DNA from: Arthrobacter sp. D5-1
Lineage (GTDB): Bacteria > Actinomycetota > Actinomycetes > Actinomycetales > Micrococcaceae
Assembly: GCF_017357425.1 (NCBI RefSeq)
Contig: NZ_CP014572.1
Location: 248,001 to 312,000, forward strand
DNA length: 64,000 nucleotides
Direction of reading: 5' to 3'
Made by a program: the position numbers and the translations under genes. Each line of letters starts with the position of its first letter. Position 1 is the first letter of the stretch. The notes beneath the pieces are model-generated. The model saw only the letters and a list, made by a program, of their open reading frames with translations, did not search any database and was not told where the DNA came from. Below, piece after piece: positions 52,700 to 61,166 of this stretch.

Positions 52700-53098
52700 C
52701 CCGCCGAGGGCTACTACGAATGGCAGAAGACCGAGGACGGCAAGAAGATTCCGAACTACCTGTTCTCCGAGAAGGAACCATTGCTCGGCTTCGCCGGCCT
52801 GTACGAGTTCTGGCCTGATCCCGCGTTGCCCGAGGATGATCCGGAACGGTGGCTACTGACCTGCACGGTCCTGACCACAGTCACCCAGGACGCTCTGGGA
52901 CACGTCCACGACCGGTCCCCGGTCATCATCCCGCAGGACCGCTTCGCGGAATGGCTCGACCCTGACCTGACCGACAAAGCCGACGTCCAGCACTTGCTCG
53001 ATTCCCTGCCGGAACCAACCCTGACGCCGCGGATCGTCAGCACGCGCGTCAACAGCGTTCGCAATAATGGTCCTGAGCTTATTGAAGCGGCTGAGTGA
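52700..53098 (+). pseudogene. SRAP (YedK/HMCES-like) gene, C-terminal half
   Basis: From the codons CCC GCC (Pro-Ala) the frame reads EGYYEWQKTEDGKKIPNY, GLYEFWPDP, then TCTVLTTVTQDALGHVHDRSP and VIIPQDRFAEWL, the C-terminal SRAP motifs including the conserved HDRSPVI. Joined to 7901-8212 it gives a normal SRAP protein of about 236 residues. No start codon is near the junction within the host part, so it is probably not translated usefully. Confidence 0.92.
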
Positions 53099-53233
53099 TC
53101 GGGACCGACTCCTGAAAATCTTTCAATTTTCCCGTCACGATTGCCACTAAACGGGCACATATAGAGGGGCGGTGCATTCATTGGCCGTTAGGCTGGCCCC
53201 AAATCAGTTGACGTCGTGAAGGAGCGGATCGAA

Positions 53234-53491
53234 ATGGCCAAAGGCAATGACAACGACCGGTACGTAGTCCCCAACAGCGATCGCGGTGGCTGGGACGTCA
53301 AGAAAGAAGACGCCAAACGGGTCTCTGCCCATGAACCCACTAAGAAGGCCGCCGAGAAGAGGGCCAAGGAAATTGTTGAGAACACCGGCGGCGGGCACGG
53401 CGAAGTGCGGATCCAGAACAAGAACGGGAAGTTCAGCGACAGTGACTCGGGATCCAAGAACGAGTCGCCAGCCAAGGACACCAAACACTAA
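53234..53491 (+). CDS. DUF2188-family small protein
   Basis: An 85-residue, highly charged protein with the DUF2188 pattern: RYVVPNSDRGGWDVKKEDA, then EPTKKAAEKRAKEI and GGGHGEVRIQNKNGK. AAGGAG lies 9 bases before ATG 53234. DUF2188 proteins are small cytoplasmic proteins of unknown role. It is single, 135 bp after the split SRAP gene, with a short hairpin (GAAAAT/ATTTTC) between. Confidence 0.8.
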   Translation: MAKGNDNDRYVVPNSDRGGWDVKKEDAKRVSAHEPTKKAAEKRAKEIVENTGGGHGEVRIQNKNGKFSDSDSGSKNESPAKDTKH

Positions 53492-53569
53492 GTCCCGCCA
53501 GGGCAAGAACGTCCCCGGAGCGATTCACGCTAGGGCGGCTCTGGTTATTGTCAGAGGTCACTGAGAGAC

Positions 53570-53595
53570 TTCCTGTCAGGAAACCCTGACAGGAA
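53570..53595. terminator. Hairpin or operator before the next gene
   Basis: Perfect 11-bp arms TTCCTGTCAGG and CCTGACAGGAA with a 4-base loop, ending 12 bases before the start of the gene at 53608. There is no T-run. Being so close to a start, it may be a binding site or block ribosome access instead of ending transcription. Confidence 0.55.
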
Positions 53596-53607
53596 GGCAG
53601 GAAGCCC

Positions 53608-54135
53608 ATGGGCTGGACATCCAACGACTTCAAACATGAGGGCTGGGTGGCTGAGATTGCACCCGACGGACGGCTCTCAGGCAGTTCAACCGGTGCGGGA
53701 ATACTCTTCCACGGGATAACCGGAAACTACCCGTCAGCAGGGGAGTTTTACCCCGATGAGGAGATCGTTCCTCATGACCTGATTATGAGCTGGCGTGGTG
53801 CCTGCACCTGTGGGTGGCAGGGAGAGCTGTGGGAAAGGGTGCTCACGCCTGAAGAGGCTGATTTCGCCTCCCGCAGAGAATACTGCCCTCCGGGGGGCGG
53901 AGCTTATGTTTCCGAACGTGTGGAGGATGCCGTTCAGGACGAGTGGATGATCCACATCGCACCGTCTGAAGCGATCCTTGGCGTGGAGGCTGCGGCGAGG
54001 GAGTACCGTCAGGCCGCGCACCGTCTGGATAAGACTGTCGCGGCCGCGAAAGCAGCGGGCGCTTCCTGGGCGGATATCGGCCACGCCGCTGGGATCAGCC
54101 GCCAAGCCGCTCACGAACGCTGGGCCGACAAGTAA
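53608..54135 (+). CDS. Hypothetical protein with C-terminal helix-turn-helix
   Basis: A 175-residue protein. An N-terminal part contains a small cysteine motif (ACTCGWQGELW). The last 45 residues (AAAKAAGASWADIGHAAGIS and on to RWADK) look like a DNA-binding helix-turn-helix of the kind that ends many actinobacterial plasmid proteins. AGGAAG is upstream. Function unknown, possibly regulatory. Confidence 0.55.
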   Translation: MGWTSNDFKHEGWVAEIAPDGRLSGSSTGAGILFHGITGNYPSAGEFYPDEEIVPHDLIMSWRGACTCGWQGELWERVLTPEEADFASRREYCPPGGGAYVSERVEDAVQDEWMIHIAPSEAILGVEAAAREYRQAAHRLDKTVAAAKAAGASWADIGHAAGISRQAAHERWADK

Positions 54136-54157
54136 CCCTGCCTGGTGTCGGCCGGGT

Positions 54158-55066
54158 CTAGGGTGGGCAGTTCCATTCGGGCAGGCGTGCGTTGAGTTCT
54201 CTGATGCGGTGAGGGTATTGGCGCTTCTTTGCATGGACCCGTTGTCTGGCGACCCAACCGGCCAGTGCCCGTTCTTTGGGGTCCCAGGCGCTGCGGTGCG
54301 GGTGCCTTCCGTTCTCCTTGACCCATTCGATAAAGTCGGTGGCCCGCTTTTGCCAATGTCGTTCGACGTTGAGCGACATTCCGTCCAGCCACCCGGGGAA
54401 GGCGGCATCGAGCGTCCGAATAGCTTCTTTGGCGAGCAGGCCGCGCCTCTGTTGGTTCCGTAGAACCAACAGAACTCCTGCAAGGCGTTCGGCCTCGCTC
54501 CCGCTCGTGTCATCGGGGGCGGGCAACCTGCCATGTTTCTGAACATAGGCAGCTATCTGCTGCGCCGATTCGACGTAGGAGCGCCGTTCCTGCTCGGAAA
54601 ACGTCTCACGCCATTCAGGCAACCGGGCATCGAGCTCACGCACGCGAGCCGGGAAGCGTTCCCGGCGTGCGTCATAACGCTGCCGAAACAACCACCGACT
54701 CAGGAAGCGTTCTGCCTCATCGTCAGAAGACGCGCTCGGGAACCGGCCGTTCTGCGTGACCCAGGCAATGAAGTCCTCTGCCGTGCGTTGCCAGCGCTCA
54801 CCGGCGTGATCAGCCCGGGCAGTCCACTTCGGATAAACCTGATCCAGGATTCGGGCGGCATCTTCGGGGAGGTCCCCAGCGGCTTTGAGCCGGCGTAGCC
54901 GCTCAAGGGCCAGCGCGAGGCGTTTGTGTTCCCCGGAGGAAGGCGTGTGCTGGGTGGGCAAGTATCCGTGGTCTTTGTAGAACTTGGCTATCAGCTGGGC
55001 GGACTGTTCCGCGGTTCGCTTGTCCCGGCTCTTAGGGCGGGTTTTGCTAGTCCGTGCGGAGGACAA
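54158..55066 (-). CDS. Helicase-associated (HA) domain repeat protein
   Basis: A 302-residue protein made of about four tandem helicase-associated domains of roughly 65 residues. Recurring patterns are W-x-T-ED-FIAWV-NGRFP and LSRWLFRQRYDARR, then FIEWVKENGRHP and LAGWVARQRVHAKK. Such domains normally follow an actinobacterial helicase; here there is no ATPase. They may bind nucleic acid. A TTG start at 55066 overlaps the preceding small gene by 20 bp. Confidence 0.75.
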   Translation of the reverse strand: MSSARTSKTRPKSRDKRTAEQSAQLIAKFYKDHGYLPTQHTPSSGEHKRLALALERLRRLKAAGDLPEDAARILDQVYPKWTARADHAGERWQRTAEDFIAWVTQNGRFPSASSDDEAERFLSRWLFRQRYDARRERFPARVRELDARLPEWRETFSEQERRSYVESAQQIAAYVQKHGRLPAPDDTSGSEAERLAGVLLVLRNQQRRGLLAKEAIRTLDAAFPGWLDGMSLNVERHWQKRATDFIEWVKENGRHPHRSAWDPKERALAGWVARQRVHAKKRQYPHRIRELNARLPEWNCPP

Positions 55067-55196
55067 TGGCTTTGGAGCCTTCCGGGATCATTGATTCGGC
55101 GGCGGTTTTGGCTTCTTCGTACGTCTTGCCTTCGGCCTCGACGTGGCTTAGTTCGCCGTTGCCGGCCTCTACGGTCAGGATCACTTTCACCCCCAT
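55047..55196 (-). CDS. Small hypothetical protein, 49 residues
   Basis: From ATG 55196 the frame encodes 49 residues: a strand pair (VKVILTVEAGNGELSHVEAE), a helix (TYEEAKTAAESMIPE) and a last strand (SKAIVLRTD). The fold pattern is like small DUF2188 or antitoxin-type proteins. An alternative start is GTG 55190. It lies 3 bp after the gene at 55200 and closes the umuDC operon. Confidence 0.6.
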   Translation of the reverse strand: MGVKVILTVEAGNGELSHVEAEGKTYEEAKTAAESMIPEGSKAIVLRTD

Positions 55197-55199
55197 ATC

Positions 55200-55601
55200 C
55201 TAGGCTGCCGCGATCGTGAAGGTCCGTTCGAGCACCGCCAGTAGGGTCGATGCCTCGCCGCTGCGCCGGAGGTCCACGGGCCGTGATCCTTGCAGGCCGG
55301 GGGAGGGGACCATCATCCACAGCGCGAAATAGTTGTGTGGGATCCGCAGCTCCATGGCACGTTCGAAAAGTTCCACCACGACCGGATCCATGTTCAGGTC
55401 AGGCCGGAACTGGTAACCAGGGCAATAGGTCCCTCCCTCTCCAATGAAGACGCGGACGAGCTGCCGCATCACCGGTTCAGGATCCTCGTGCATGGCAGAG
55501 AGTCTTTCGCGGACCTGCTCCAAGCTCGGGAGGCTGAATTCGTTGCGGATCCGTTCCCACAGCTGCTCAGGGACTGGGGAACGGTACAAGTCAGCCGGCA
55601 C
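55200..55601 (-). CDS. Hypothetical protein, possible MbcA/ParS-like C terminus
   Basis: A 133-residue protein starting at GTG 55601, which overlaps the previous stop (TAGTG). The C-terminal 45 residues (NYFALWMMVPSPGLQGSRP, then VDLRRSGEASTLLAVLE) resemble the toxin-binding end of Xre/MbcA/ParS antitoxins, but no RES-domain toxin is nearby. A decayed second copy is at 3483-3606. It is part of the umuDC operon by spacing. Confidence 0.55.
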   Translation of the reverse strand: MPADLYRSPVPEQLWERIRNEFSLPSLEQVRERLSAMHEDPEPVMRQLVRVFIGEGGTYCPGYQFRPDLNMDPVVVELFERAMELRIPHNYFALWMMVPSPGLQGSRPVDLRRSGEASTLLAVLERTFTIAAA

Positions 55602-55915
55602 TAGCTGATGGATTCGAGCTGCCACGCCGTGGCCAGCGGTTCCCGCCGCAGCATGAACGTGCGCAGTTCGGCATTGGCAGAGGGGAGCTTGGCTTGGACC
55701 TGCCAGTGTTCGATGCTGACCAGATCGCCGGTGCCGATTGCTGCCCGGGCCCGGGTTTCCCACCATGCGTCTCTGGTGAACCAGTGAACGGTGTGGACGT
55801 CGGGATCGACCATCCAGATCCGGCCGTCGTGACGGATCGCCAACGGTGTGCCGTCGGGGCTGAACCGGACATCGACGGCATGGCCGGTCGTGGGTGATTC
55901 AGGTGCAAGAGTCAT
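55601..55915 (-). CDS. Small hypothetical protein (DUF6504-like)
   Basis: A 104-residue beta-rich protein with aromatic-rich strands (RIWMVDPDVHTVHWFTRDAWW, WQVQAKLP). DUF6504-type proteins commonly follow Y-family polymerase genes in actinobacteria, and this one starts 31 bp after umuC. GAAAGGAAA before the ATG supports the start. Role unknown, perhaps a polymerase accessory. Confidence 0.55.
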   Translation of the reverse strand: MTLAPESPTTGHAVDVRFSPDGTPLAIRHDGRIWMVDPDVHTVHWFTRDAWWETRARAAIGTGDLVSIEHWQVQAKLPSANAELRTFMLRREPLATAWQLESIS

Positions 55916-55945
55916 TGCGGTTTCCTTTCTTACCTTGGCGCCGGG

Positions 55946-57283
55946 TCAGGCGGCCTTGACGAGGGGGAGTTCGTCCCAGTGGGTGGTGTACCTGGGGGAG
56001 AGCATGTCGCGTTTCATGGACCAGTCCGGCCCGCCCTTGATCCCGGCATGGCCGAGCCCGATGGATCCGCGTCCGTACCGTTTGGCCACGTCTTCGAGCA
56101 GGATCCCGATGCCGCGTTCTTCGTGCGGGTTCTCGAACAGCTCCAGGGGTTTCTGGTTCCCGGACGGGCGAAGGTCGGTGACCATGATCCCGGCCCGGAC
56201 GTACTTCACACCCTCATGGACCTGGGGGAGCAGTGCGTGGGCTGCCCGGGTCAGCAACACCGGGTCAGCGGTCGGCATCGGCAGCGCCAGGCAGACCGAG
56301 GGAAAGGACCTTTCGTGCGGGTTGAAGTGCGACGTCGCGGCGAACGCCGTCAGCACTTTCGCTTGCAGGTCGTGTTTGGCCAGGCGTGCCGAGGCCATTT
56401 GCGCGTACACGCTCATGACCTGCCGCAAACCCGCGGTGGTGGTGATCGGGGTGGAGAAGGACCGGGAGAAGATCAGCTGGTCCCGGCCGATCCGTTCCTC
56501 TTCCATCGGGATACACGGCGTTCCTTGCAGTTCCAGGACGGTCCGCATCATGACAATAGAGAACTTGTCCCTGATCGCGACCGGGTTCGCCCGGGTCAGG
56601 TCCAGAATCGAGAAGATCCCCATCGCGTTCAAGCGCTTGGTGAGTCTGGTGGCCACACCCCAGATTTCGACCACGGACAGCTTTGCCATCAGCGCTTCGC
56701 GCTGCTCAGCAGGCACTGACTCCCACCGGCACACGCCCCCAAAAGCAGGGTTGTTCTTCGCCCACTTGTTGCACAGCTTTGCCAGCGTTTTCGTCGGCGC
56801 GATTCCGACGCAGACCGGCACGCCGACGTTCCGCCGGCACGCGGCCTTCATCTCACGCCCCAGGGCCAGCAGCTCGTCCGGTTCACCGTTGACTCCAAGG
56901 AACGCCTCATCGATGGAGTACACCTCAAGCCAGGCCGAATAGCGGCCCAGCAGCTCCATCACCCGGGCCGAGATGTCCCCGTACAGCTCGTAGTTGCTCG
57001 ACAGGGCCACCAGACCCCATTCCTTGGCCCTGGGCCGGAGCTTGAACCACGGGTCCCCCATGTCGATGCCGAGGCGTTTTGCCTCGGGGGAGCGGGTGAC
57101 CGCGCAGCCGTCGTTGTTGGAGAGCACGATGACCGGTTTACCCTCCAGGGATGGGTTGAAAGCGCGCTCGGCCGAGGCATAAAAGCAGTTCACGTCCACG
57201 TGCGCGATTTCCTGCATCCGGCGCATTACCGCAGGCTTAGACATTGACGCCACCGAGTTCCCGTTTAGCGGAAAAGCGCGCAT
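55946..57283 (-). CDS. umuC: UmuC-like Y-family DNA polymerase
   Basis: A 445-residue translesion polymerase. The catalytic site is [15 protein letters not shown] and YSIDEAF (acidic pair DE), with [14 protein letters not shown] between. Helix-hairpin-helix parts ([16 protein letters not shown]) and the little-finger domain follow. It ends after [14 protein letters not shown] and the UmuC-type tail. ATG 57283 overlaps the umuD stop (TAATG); ATG 57244 is an alternative. With UmuD' it would bypass lesions during the SOS response. Confidence 0.93.
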   Translation of the reverse strand: MRAFPLNGNSVASMSKPAVMRRMQEIAHVDVNCFYASAERAFNPSLEGKPVIVLSNNDGCAVTRSPEAKRLGIDMGDPWFKLRPRAKEWGLVALSSNYELYGDISARVMELLGRYSAWLEVYSIDEAFLGVNGEPDELLALGREMKAACRRNVGVPVCVGIAPTKTLAKLCNKWAKNNPAFGGVCRWESVPAEQREALMAKLSVVEIWGVATRLTKRLNAMGIFSILDLTRANPVAIRDKFSIVMMRTVLELQGTPCIPMEEERIGRDQLIFSRSFSTPITTTAGLRQVMSVYAQMASARLAKHDLQAKVLTAFAATSHFNPHERSFPSVCLALPMPTADPVLLTRAAHALLPQVHEGVKYVRAGIMVTDLRPSGNQKPLELFENPHEERGIGILLEDVAKRYGRGSIGLGHAGIKGGPDWSMKRDMLSPRYTTHWDELPLVKAA

Positions 57284-57714
57284 TACACATGGTGCAGGCA
57301 CCTCGTGGCCACGCCCCAGATCGTCAGTTCAGCCAAGGCCGGAACCTCGATTTCGGGGAAGCGTGGGTTGTCGGCCTGCAGGATCACGCCCGAGGGCGTG
57401 ATCCGCAGTCGCTTAATCGTCAGTTCCCCGTCGAGGACCGCCACCACCACGGAACCGTCTCTGGGTTCCAGTGCCCGGTTCACCACCAGCTCGTCACCGT
57501 CGCTGATGCCAGCCTGTTCCATGGAATGCCCGGTGACCCGGACGATGAAGGTGCTGGTGACGTCCTTGACCAGGTGTTCGTTGAGGTCGATCCGGCCGTC
57601 GAAGTAGTCCTGGGCGGGCGAGGGATAGCCGGCGGCCACCGCTACCGGTGCCAGCAGAGCTGTCACCAGAGAGAGTCCCGCATCTAACACACGGGGGCCA
57701 ACTATCACGCCCAC
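57283..57714 (-). CDS. umuD: UmuD-like S24 peptidase
   Basis: About 143 residues with a LexA/UmuD S24 domain. The cleavage site is [12 protein letters not shown], the catalytic serine is in [12 protein letters not shown], and the lysine is in DGELTIKRL. There is no N-terminal DNA-binding domain, so this is UmuD rather than LexA. Start is GTG 57714 (AAAGGG 6 bases before) or GTG 57708. RecA-stimulated self-cleavage would activate UmuC, encoded immediately downstream. Confidence 0.9.
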   Translation of the reverse strand: MGVIVGPRVLDAGLSLVTALLAPVAVAAGYPSPAQDYFDGRIDLNEHLVKDVTSTFIVRVTGHSMEQAGISDGDELVVNRALEPRDGSVVVAVLDGELTIKRLRITPSGVILQADNPRFPEIEVPALAELTIWGVATRCLHHV

Positions 57715-57728
57715 AACACGCCCTTTAT

Positions 57729-57744
57729 TCGAATATATGTTCGG
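57729..57744 (-). promoter_or_regulatory. SOS box (LexA-binding site)
   Basis: TCGAATATATGTTCGG differs at two positions from the actinobacterial LexA consensus TCGAAC-N4-GTTCGA. It lies 15-30 bp upstream of umuD, which explains DNA-damage induction of umuDC and the genes after it. Confidence 0.8.
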
Positions 57745-57888
57745 GTTAACTGTACTCCAAGGGACCGACGAAATAGCCGTCGGGGGCACCGGGGACGGCT
57801 TGCACACCAATAGGGGACAGCTTTGAGCTGTGCGGAGGGCTCCACCTGCCCCCAGTGGGCACAACCCGTCCACCGCGACTAGGAAGCG

Positions 57889-58905
57889 TTAGCGGTTTTG
57901 GAGGTGCGGTGGGAGTTCGACGTCGACAGGGTCCAGTTCAGGCCTAACGCGTATGTAACCGATGCCATGTCTGAAGGATTTACCGGTCCACGCAACATCG
58001 GCAGATATCTCAACCACGATCGGTTCCACCAGTGTCAGGTGAACCGGCCCTTTATCTTTGCTGAATCTATTCAGGGAGGTCTCGCTTATCTCTTCCGGCC
58101 AGGGATGCCCTGGCTGTGCCAGGCTGAGCTGGCGGCCCAGCTCACGCCCTACCCGTGTCGAGAGGACCGTGGACCGGCCAACGATCCGCAGCCGCCCATC
58201 GACCGGCAAGCCGACGATGATCGCCTGCGGCTGCGATATTGGCCCGATCACGGCCGCGCAGACCGCATCCAAAGTGCTTTTTGTCTTCAGCTTCAACCAG
58301 GAGCGCAGCCCGGCCGGATAGGGTTCTGATCCGCTCTTGAAGACCAGCCCTTCTACTCCTGTGGCGGGCAGGTCCTTCAACCAGGTCTTGGCCACTTCCA
58401 TGTCCGTGGTGGTGGGGGAGAGGTTCAAGGGGGCGGTCCAGTCCCGGGCCAGTTCCTCGAGCAGCTGCCGGCGGCCCGTGAACGGGACGCCCCGGATGTC
58501 CTGCCCGGCAACGGCCAGCACGTCAAAGGCGGCGAAGGAGGCTGGCAGCTCATGGACCAGGGCGGGCAGAGCCGTCCGGGAGCTGACCATGCGGCGCTGC
58601 AGCGCCTCGAAGTCCAGCCGGTCCCCGTTCCATACGACTGCTTCGCCGTCCAGGACAACGCCGGGCGGTACCTGGACCCGCACCGCTGCGCAGAGATCGG
58701 GAAAAATGCGGGAGAGTTCTTTGCCTTGCCGACTCCACAGAGTCACTCCGTCGGAATCGCTCAGAATGATCGTGCGGAATCCATCCCACTTGGGTTCTGA
58801 ATATATGAGGCCGGGCAGCGCCCGCGGGCCGGGGAATGTCTTGACGAGTTTCGCCAGTGCAACAGCCACCGGTGGTTGCAGTTCCCGTGGAATGGACTCG
58901 TCCAT
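57889..58905 (-). CDS. ATP-dependent DNA ligase
   Basis: A 338-residue ligase. Motif I is EPKWDGFR with the adenylated lysine at residue 39. Further motifs are LDGEAVVW (III), FAAFDVLAV, GVEGLVFKSG (IV) and WLKLKTK (V). It ends with an OB-fold (RIVGRSTVLS). The size fits LigC-type ligases of actinobacteria used in repair. It reads toward umuD and is spaced 175 bp from it, so it may be transcribed separately. Confidence 0.9.
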   Translation of the reverse strand: MDESIPRELQPPVAVALAKLVKTFPGPRALPGLIYSEPKWDGFRTIILSDSDGVTLWSRQGKELSRIFPDLCAAVRVQVPPGVVLDGEAVVWNGDRLDFEALQRRMVSSRTALPALVHELPASFAAFDVLAVAGQDIRGVPFTGRRQLLEELARDWTAPLNLSPTTTDMEVAKTWLKDLPATGVEGLVFKSGSEPYPAGLRSWLKLKTKSTLDAVCAAVIGPISQPQAIIVGLPVDGRLRIVGRSTVLSTRVGRELGRQLSLAQPGHPWPEEISETSLNRFSKDKGPVHLTLVEPIVVEISADVAWTGKSFRHGIGYIRVRPELDPVDVELPPHLQNR

Positions 58906-59038
58906 GGCCCCAGCCTAAAGGACCAAGACCAGAACGGACCTTCGCTGCGCTTCGGCCTGTAATAGCTTCTTTTGCCTTACATGTGGCTGGGTTGTTCTCC
59001 GTACAAGGCCACTGATCGTAGCCGTCCGGGGGCCCGAC

Positions 59039-59126
59039 CCGTCAACCCACGCAACCGGGCAATCCCACGCGGTCGCTGCGCTCCCTTATTTCGCGGGATT
59101 CCCCGGTCACTCTTCGGGGTTGACGG
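59039..59126. repeat. Long imperfect inverted repeat
   Basis: Outer arms CCGTCAACCC (59039-59048) and GGGTTGACGG (59117-59126) match exactly. Inner arms ACCGGGCAATCCCACGCG (59054-59071) and CGCGGGATTCCCCGGT (59092-59107) pair with small bulges. The 20-base loop contains CGCTGCGCTCCC. In a plasmid setting this could be an origin or transfer-related structure, or a strong terminator. The rest of 58906-59189 holds no gene. Confidence 0.6.
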
Positions 59127-59189
59127 CCCACCCTCGACCGGCTGGATCAGCGGGGGCCTCGCACGGCGGGGCAGGAAGGAGGTGGCTAC

Positions 59190-59339
59190 ATGAGCATCGA
59201 CGAAGCGATCAAGCTCGCGACTTCGGTCGTGAGCTTGATGACAGCTGTCATCGCTCTACTCTCCCTGCGGAACGCGCGCTTAAAGAGCAAACGCTCCCGA
59301 GCTGCAACTCGGAAGCGTAAGCGTAAAGCAAGGAAGTAG
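59190..59339 (+). CDS. Small membrane protein with basic tail, 49 residues
   Basis: ATG 59190 follows an excellent AAGGAGGTG. The product has one hydrophobic helix (ATSVVSLMTAVIALLSL, about residues 9-25) and then a strongly basic tail rich in Lys and Arg (SKRSRAATRKRKRKARK). Such peptides can be phage- or plasmid-encoded membrane proteins, holin-like or toxin-like. Function unknown. Confidence 0.65.
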   Translation: MSIDEAIKLATSVVSLMTAVIALLSLRNARLKSKRSRAATRKRKRKARK

Positions 59340-59354
59340 GTGTAGCTACGAAAC

Positions 59355-59389
59355 CCGGTGGTCGTGACCGCTTCGGTTGCGGCCACCGG
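59355..59389 (+). terminator. Hairpin after the small membrane protein
   Basis: CCGGTGG and CCACCGG arms with inner pairing (TCGTGACC / GGTTGCGG) around CTTC. It is 15 bp after the stop codon. Confidence 0.6.
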
Positions 59390-59431
59390 CTCCTTCTCAG
59401 ACTAAGTCCTACTCACCGATAAGGAAACCTC

Positions 59432-59539
59432 ATGGAACCACTGGACATCGTGAACTTCGTTCTCTCACTCACAGCACTGGGAGCTTCGATCATGGCGTAC
59501 CGCGCCAACACAAAAGTCCCCAAGGAAGACGAAAGCTAA
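59432..59539 (+). CDS. Small membrane protein, 35 residues
   Basis: ATG 59432 with AAGGAAA about 6 bases upstream. The product has one hydrophobic helix (DIVNFVLSLTALGASIMAY, about residues 5-23) and a short charged tail ending KEDES. It has the same design as its neighbour at 59190 and the same direction, so the two may work together. Confidence 0.55.
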   Translation: MEPLDIVNFVLSLTALGASIMAYRANTKVPKEDES

Positions 59540-59548
59540 CCGGATCCG

Positions 59549-59576
59549 GGGCGGGCTGCCACACGGCGGCCCGCCC
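59549..59576 (+). terminator. Hairpin terminator
   Basis: GGGCGGGCTGCC and GGCGGCCCGCCC pair over 12 bp with one G-T and a 4-base loop, 10 bp after the stop of the 35-residue protein. Confidence 0.65.
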
Positions 59577-59623
59577 TACCGGCCCGGGTTGCCTTTGGAC
59601 TCCGCATGAGCCTTCCTACGAAG

Positions 59624-59854
59624 TCAGCGGGTTACCAACACAATCGCTATCGCCACTCCAATGAGGACGGCGCCTAGCCCGACAACGACCATGTACCCAG
59701 GCTCCGGCCGACGCATCAACTTGGTGCCCGTCTTACCAAACCTGGCTTGCTGAGAGCCTTCCATCAATTTGCTGAGCGCTTTGCGCTTTACGACCACGAG
59801 AACACCGATAAGGAAGGCCACTCCCGCAACAACGCTTCCAATGAGTAGCTCCAC
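59624..59854 (-). CDS. Small two-helix membrane protein
   Basis: A 76-residue protein with two hydrophobic helices (IGSVVAGVAFLIGVLVVV and YMVVVGLGAVLIGVAIAIVL) joined by a basic loop that ends KLMRRPEPG. GTG start at 59854 with AGGATGGG upstream. It is opposite in direction to its neighbours. Family unknown. Confidence 0.5.
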   Translation of the reverse strand: MELLIGSVVAGVAFLIGVLVVVKRKALSKLMEGSQQARFGKTGTKLMRRPEPGYMVVVGLGAVLIGVAIAIVLVTR

Positions 59855-59942
59855 GGTTCAGGTATCCCATCCTAAAGATTGAGGCCAGCCTAGCCCCTGA
59901 GGCCACTATGCTCGCGGGGCTCGCACCCCTTTGGGCGTCCAC

Positions 59943-60313
59943 TCCGCTTCGCTCCGTGGCCGACTGTTGGGCCCGGTCCCGACGTCGCAGAGCTCCGCCG
60001 TGCCCGGTCCTGTGTGTCTACGACGTTTTTTGGCTGCTGTCCTTCGGATTCTATGTGTCCGCTCCACCCCGTCTAGCCCCTCCGCAAGCTCCGGGGCCTG
60101 CGGTGCAGGAAATGTCCCTACGGCGCTCCTGCGTCGCTTATTTCCTCCGGGAATTTCCCACACCTTGCCCTATGGGTAGACAGGGCTCCGTCGGCCACAG
60201 CTCCGCAAGCTTCGCCAGCAACCAAAAAACAACGGGGGAGGGGAGACCCGCAGCTGGCCAGGTCACACCGCTCCCTCACCAATCCTCTGCAAAGGACACA
60301 AAACCATGAACGC
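59943..60313 (+). repeat. Direct repeat copy A: leader of the gene at 60306
   Basis: About 370 bp nearly identical to 61758-62126, differing at only a dozen or so positions by eye. It includes TACGACGTTTTTTGGCTGCTG, stretches of CTCCGC, and ends CTCTGCAAAGGACACAAAACC followed by ATGAACG. Both copies end exactly at a gene start, so they are shared promoter/leader DNA. A minus-strand frame runs through both but looks like a codon-bias artefact. Confidence 0.85.
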
Positions 60314-60743
60314 AATCAGCGTCCAGACGATCACCACCGAGGACACCGGCGAAACCATCCACGATGTGCCCGTCCTCGTGGATTACCACTTGAATGACGG
60401 CTACGACTGGATGGACGTCATTTCAGAACATGGCTGGGTCGTGATCCCCAGCTGGGGATCTGACGGCTGGGACCTCGGCCAGTGGCCCTACGTCATGGTC
60501 GCTGGAACCCGCACCGCCGACGCGATCGGAAACCTGTTCGGCATGGCAACCTACTGCGAAGGCGACGTGAAAACGTCGGTCTACCGGACGAAGGCCCGAT
60601 TCTGGGACGCGATCACGGAAGAGGCTTTTTCCCACTGGAAGAACGGGCAAGCCCAAGGCCCGGCAGACCTGCCCGAAGCCGCTGCAGAGCTTCCCAGCCG
60701 CTACCGCATCCCGCCCACGTTCCAACCAGCAGCCGCCGCCTAA
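60306..60743 (+). CDS. Hypothetical protein behind duplicated leader A
   Basis: A 145-residue acidic protein with many aromatic residues (DYHLNDGYDWMDVISEHGW, WDLGQWPYVMVAG). AAAGGA lies before the ATG within the shared leader. No membrane segment or catalytic motif is visible. It is followed by a hairpin and two more small genes. Function unknown. Confidence 0.6.
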   Translation: MNAISVQTITTEDTGETIHDVPVLVDYHLNDGYDWMDVISEHGWVVIPSWGSDGWDLGQWPYVMVAGTRTADAIGNLFGMATYCEGDVKTSVYRTKARFWDAITEEAFSHWKNGQAQGPADLPEAAAELPSRYRIPPTFQPAAAA

Positions 60744-60755
60744 CAACCCTCGACT

Positions 60756-60788
60756 CCTTGCCGGGCGGACCCCCGCCGCCCGGCAAGG
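60756..60788 (+). terminator. Hairpin between small genes
   Basis: Perfect 13-bp arms CCTTGCCGGGCGG and CCGCCCGGCAAGG with a 7-base loop, 13 bp after the stop codon. Confidence 0.7.
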
Positions 60789-60809
60789 CACCAAACCAGC
60801 AAAGGACAA

Positions 60810-61091
60810 ATGACAATGACCGAAAACCGCAGCATCGCCAACAGCCCGGCCCAAACCGTGGTCTTCCTCGAAACCCTCGCCGCAATCGTGGAGAAATCCC
60901 CCGTGGCCTACAGCAGCGATGGAGCCGAAGACCTCGCCGCGCACATTCGCGGCATGGCTGCAGCCGTCACCACCGAGGCGAATGTGAACCCCGGCGAGCT
61001 GACCACCACCCGGCAATATGCGGCACTGGACTGGCACAACGAAGCCGTGGCCGTCCTGTTCGCCGCAGAACACCGCCCAACCTTCCACTAG
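60810..61091 (+). CDS. Small hypothetical protein
   Basis: A 93-residue protein from ATG 60810 (AAAGGA 3-8 bases before; ATG 60816 is also possible). It is mostly helical (TVVFLETLAAIVEKSPVAY, LAAHIRGMAAAVTTEA), with no cysteine and a net acidic charge. It sits between two strong hairpins. Not recognised. Confidence 0.6.
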   Translation: MTMTENRSIANSPAQTVVFLETLAAIVEKSPVAYSSDGAEDLAAHIRGMAAAVTTEANVNPGELTTTRQYAALDWHNEAVAVLFAAEHRPTFH

Positions 61092-61105
61092 CAGGAACTG
61101 AGAAC

Positions 61106-61141
61106 CGCTGTACTGCCCGGCCAGAGCCGGGCAGTACAGCG
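61106..61141 (+). terminator. Hairpin between small genes
   Basis: Perfect 16-bp arms (CGCTGTACTGCCCGGC and its complement) with a 4-base loop, 15 bp after the stop of the 93-residue protein. Confidence 0.75.
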
Positions 61142-61166
61142 CCCACCACTTCAAAGGAGCCAGCAC

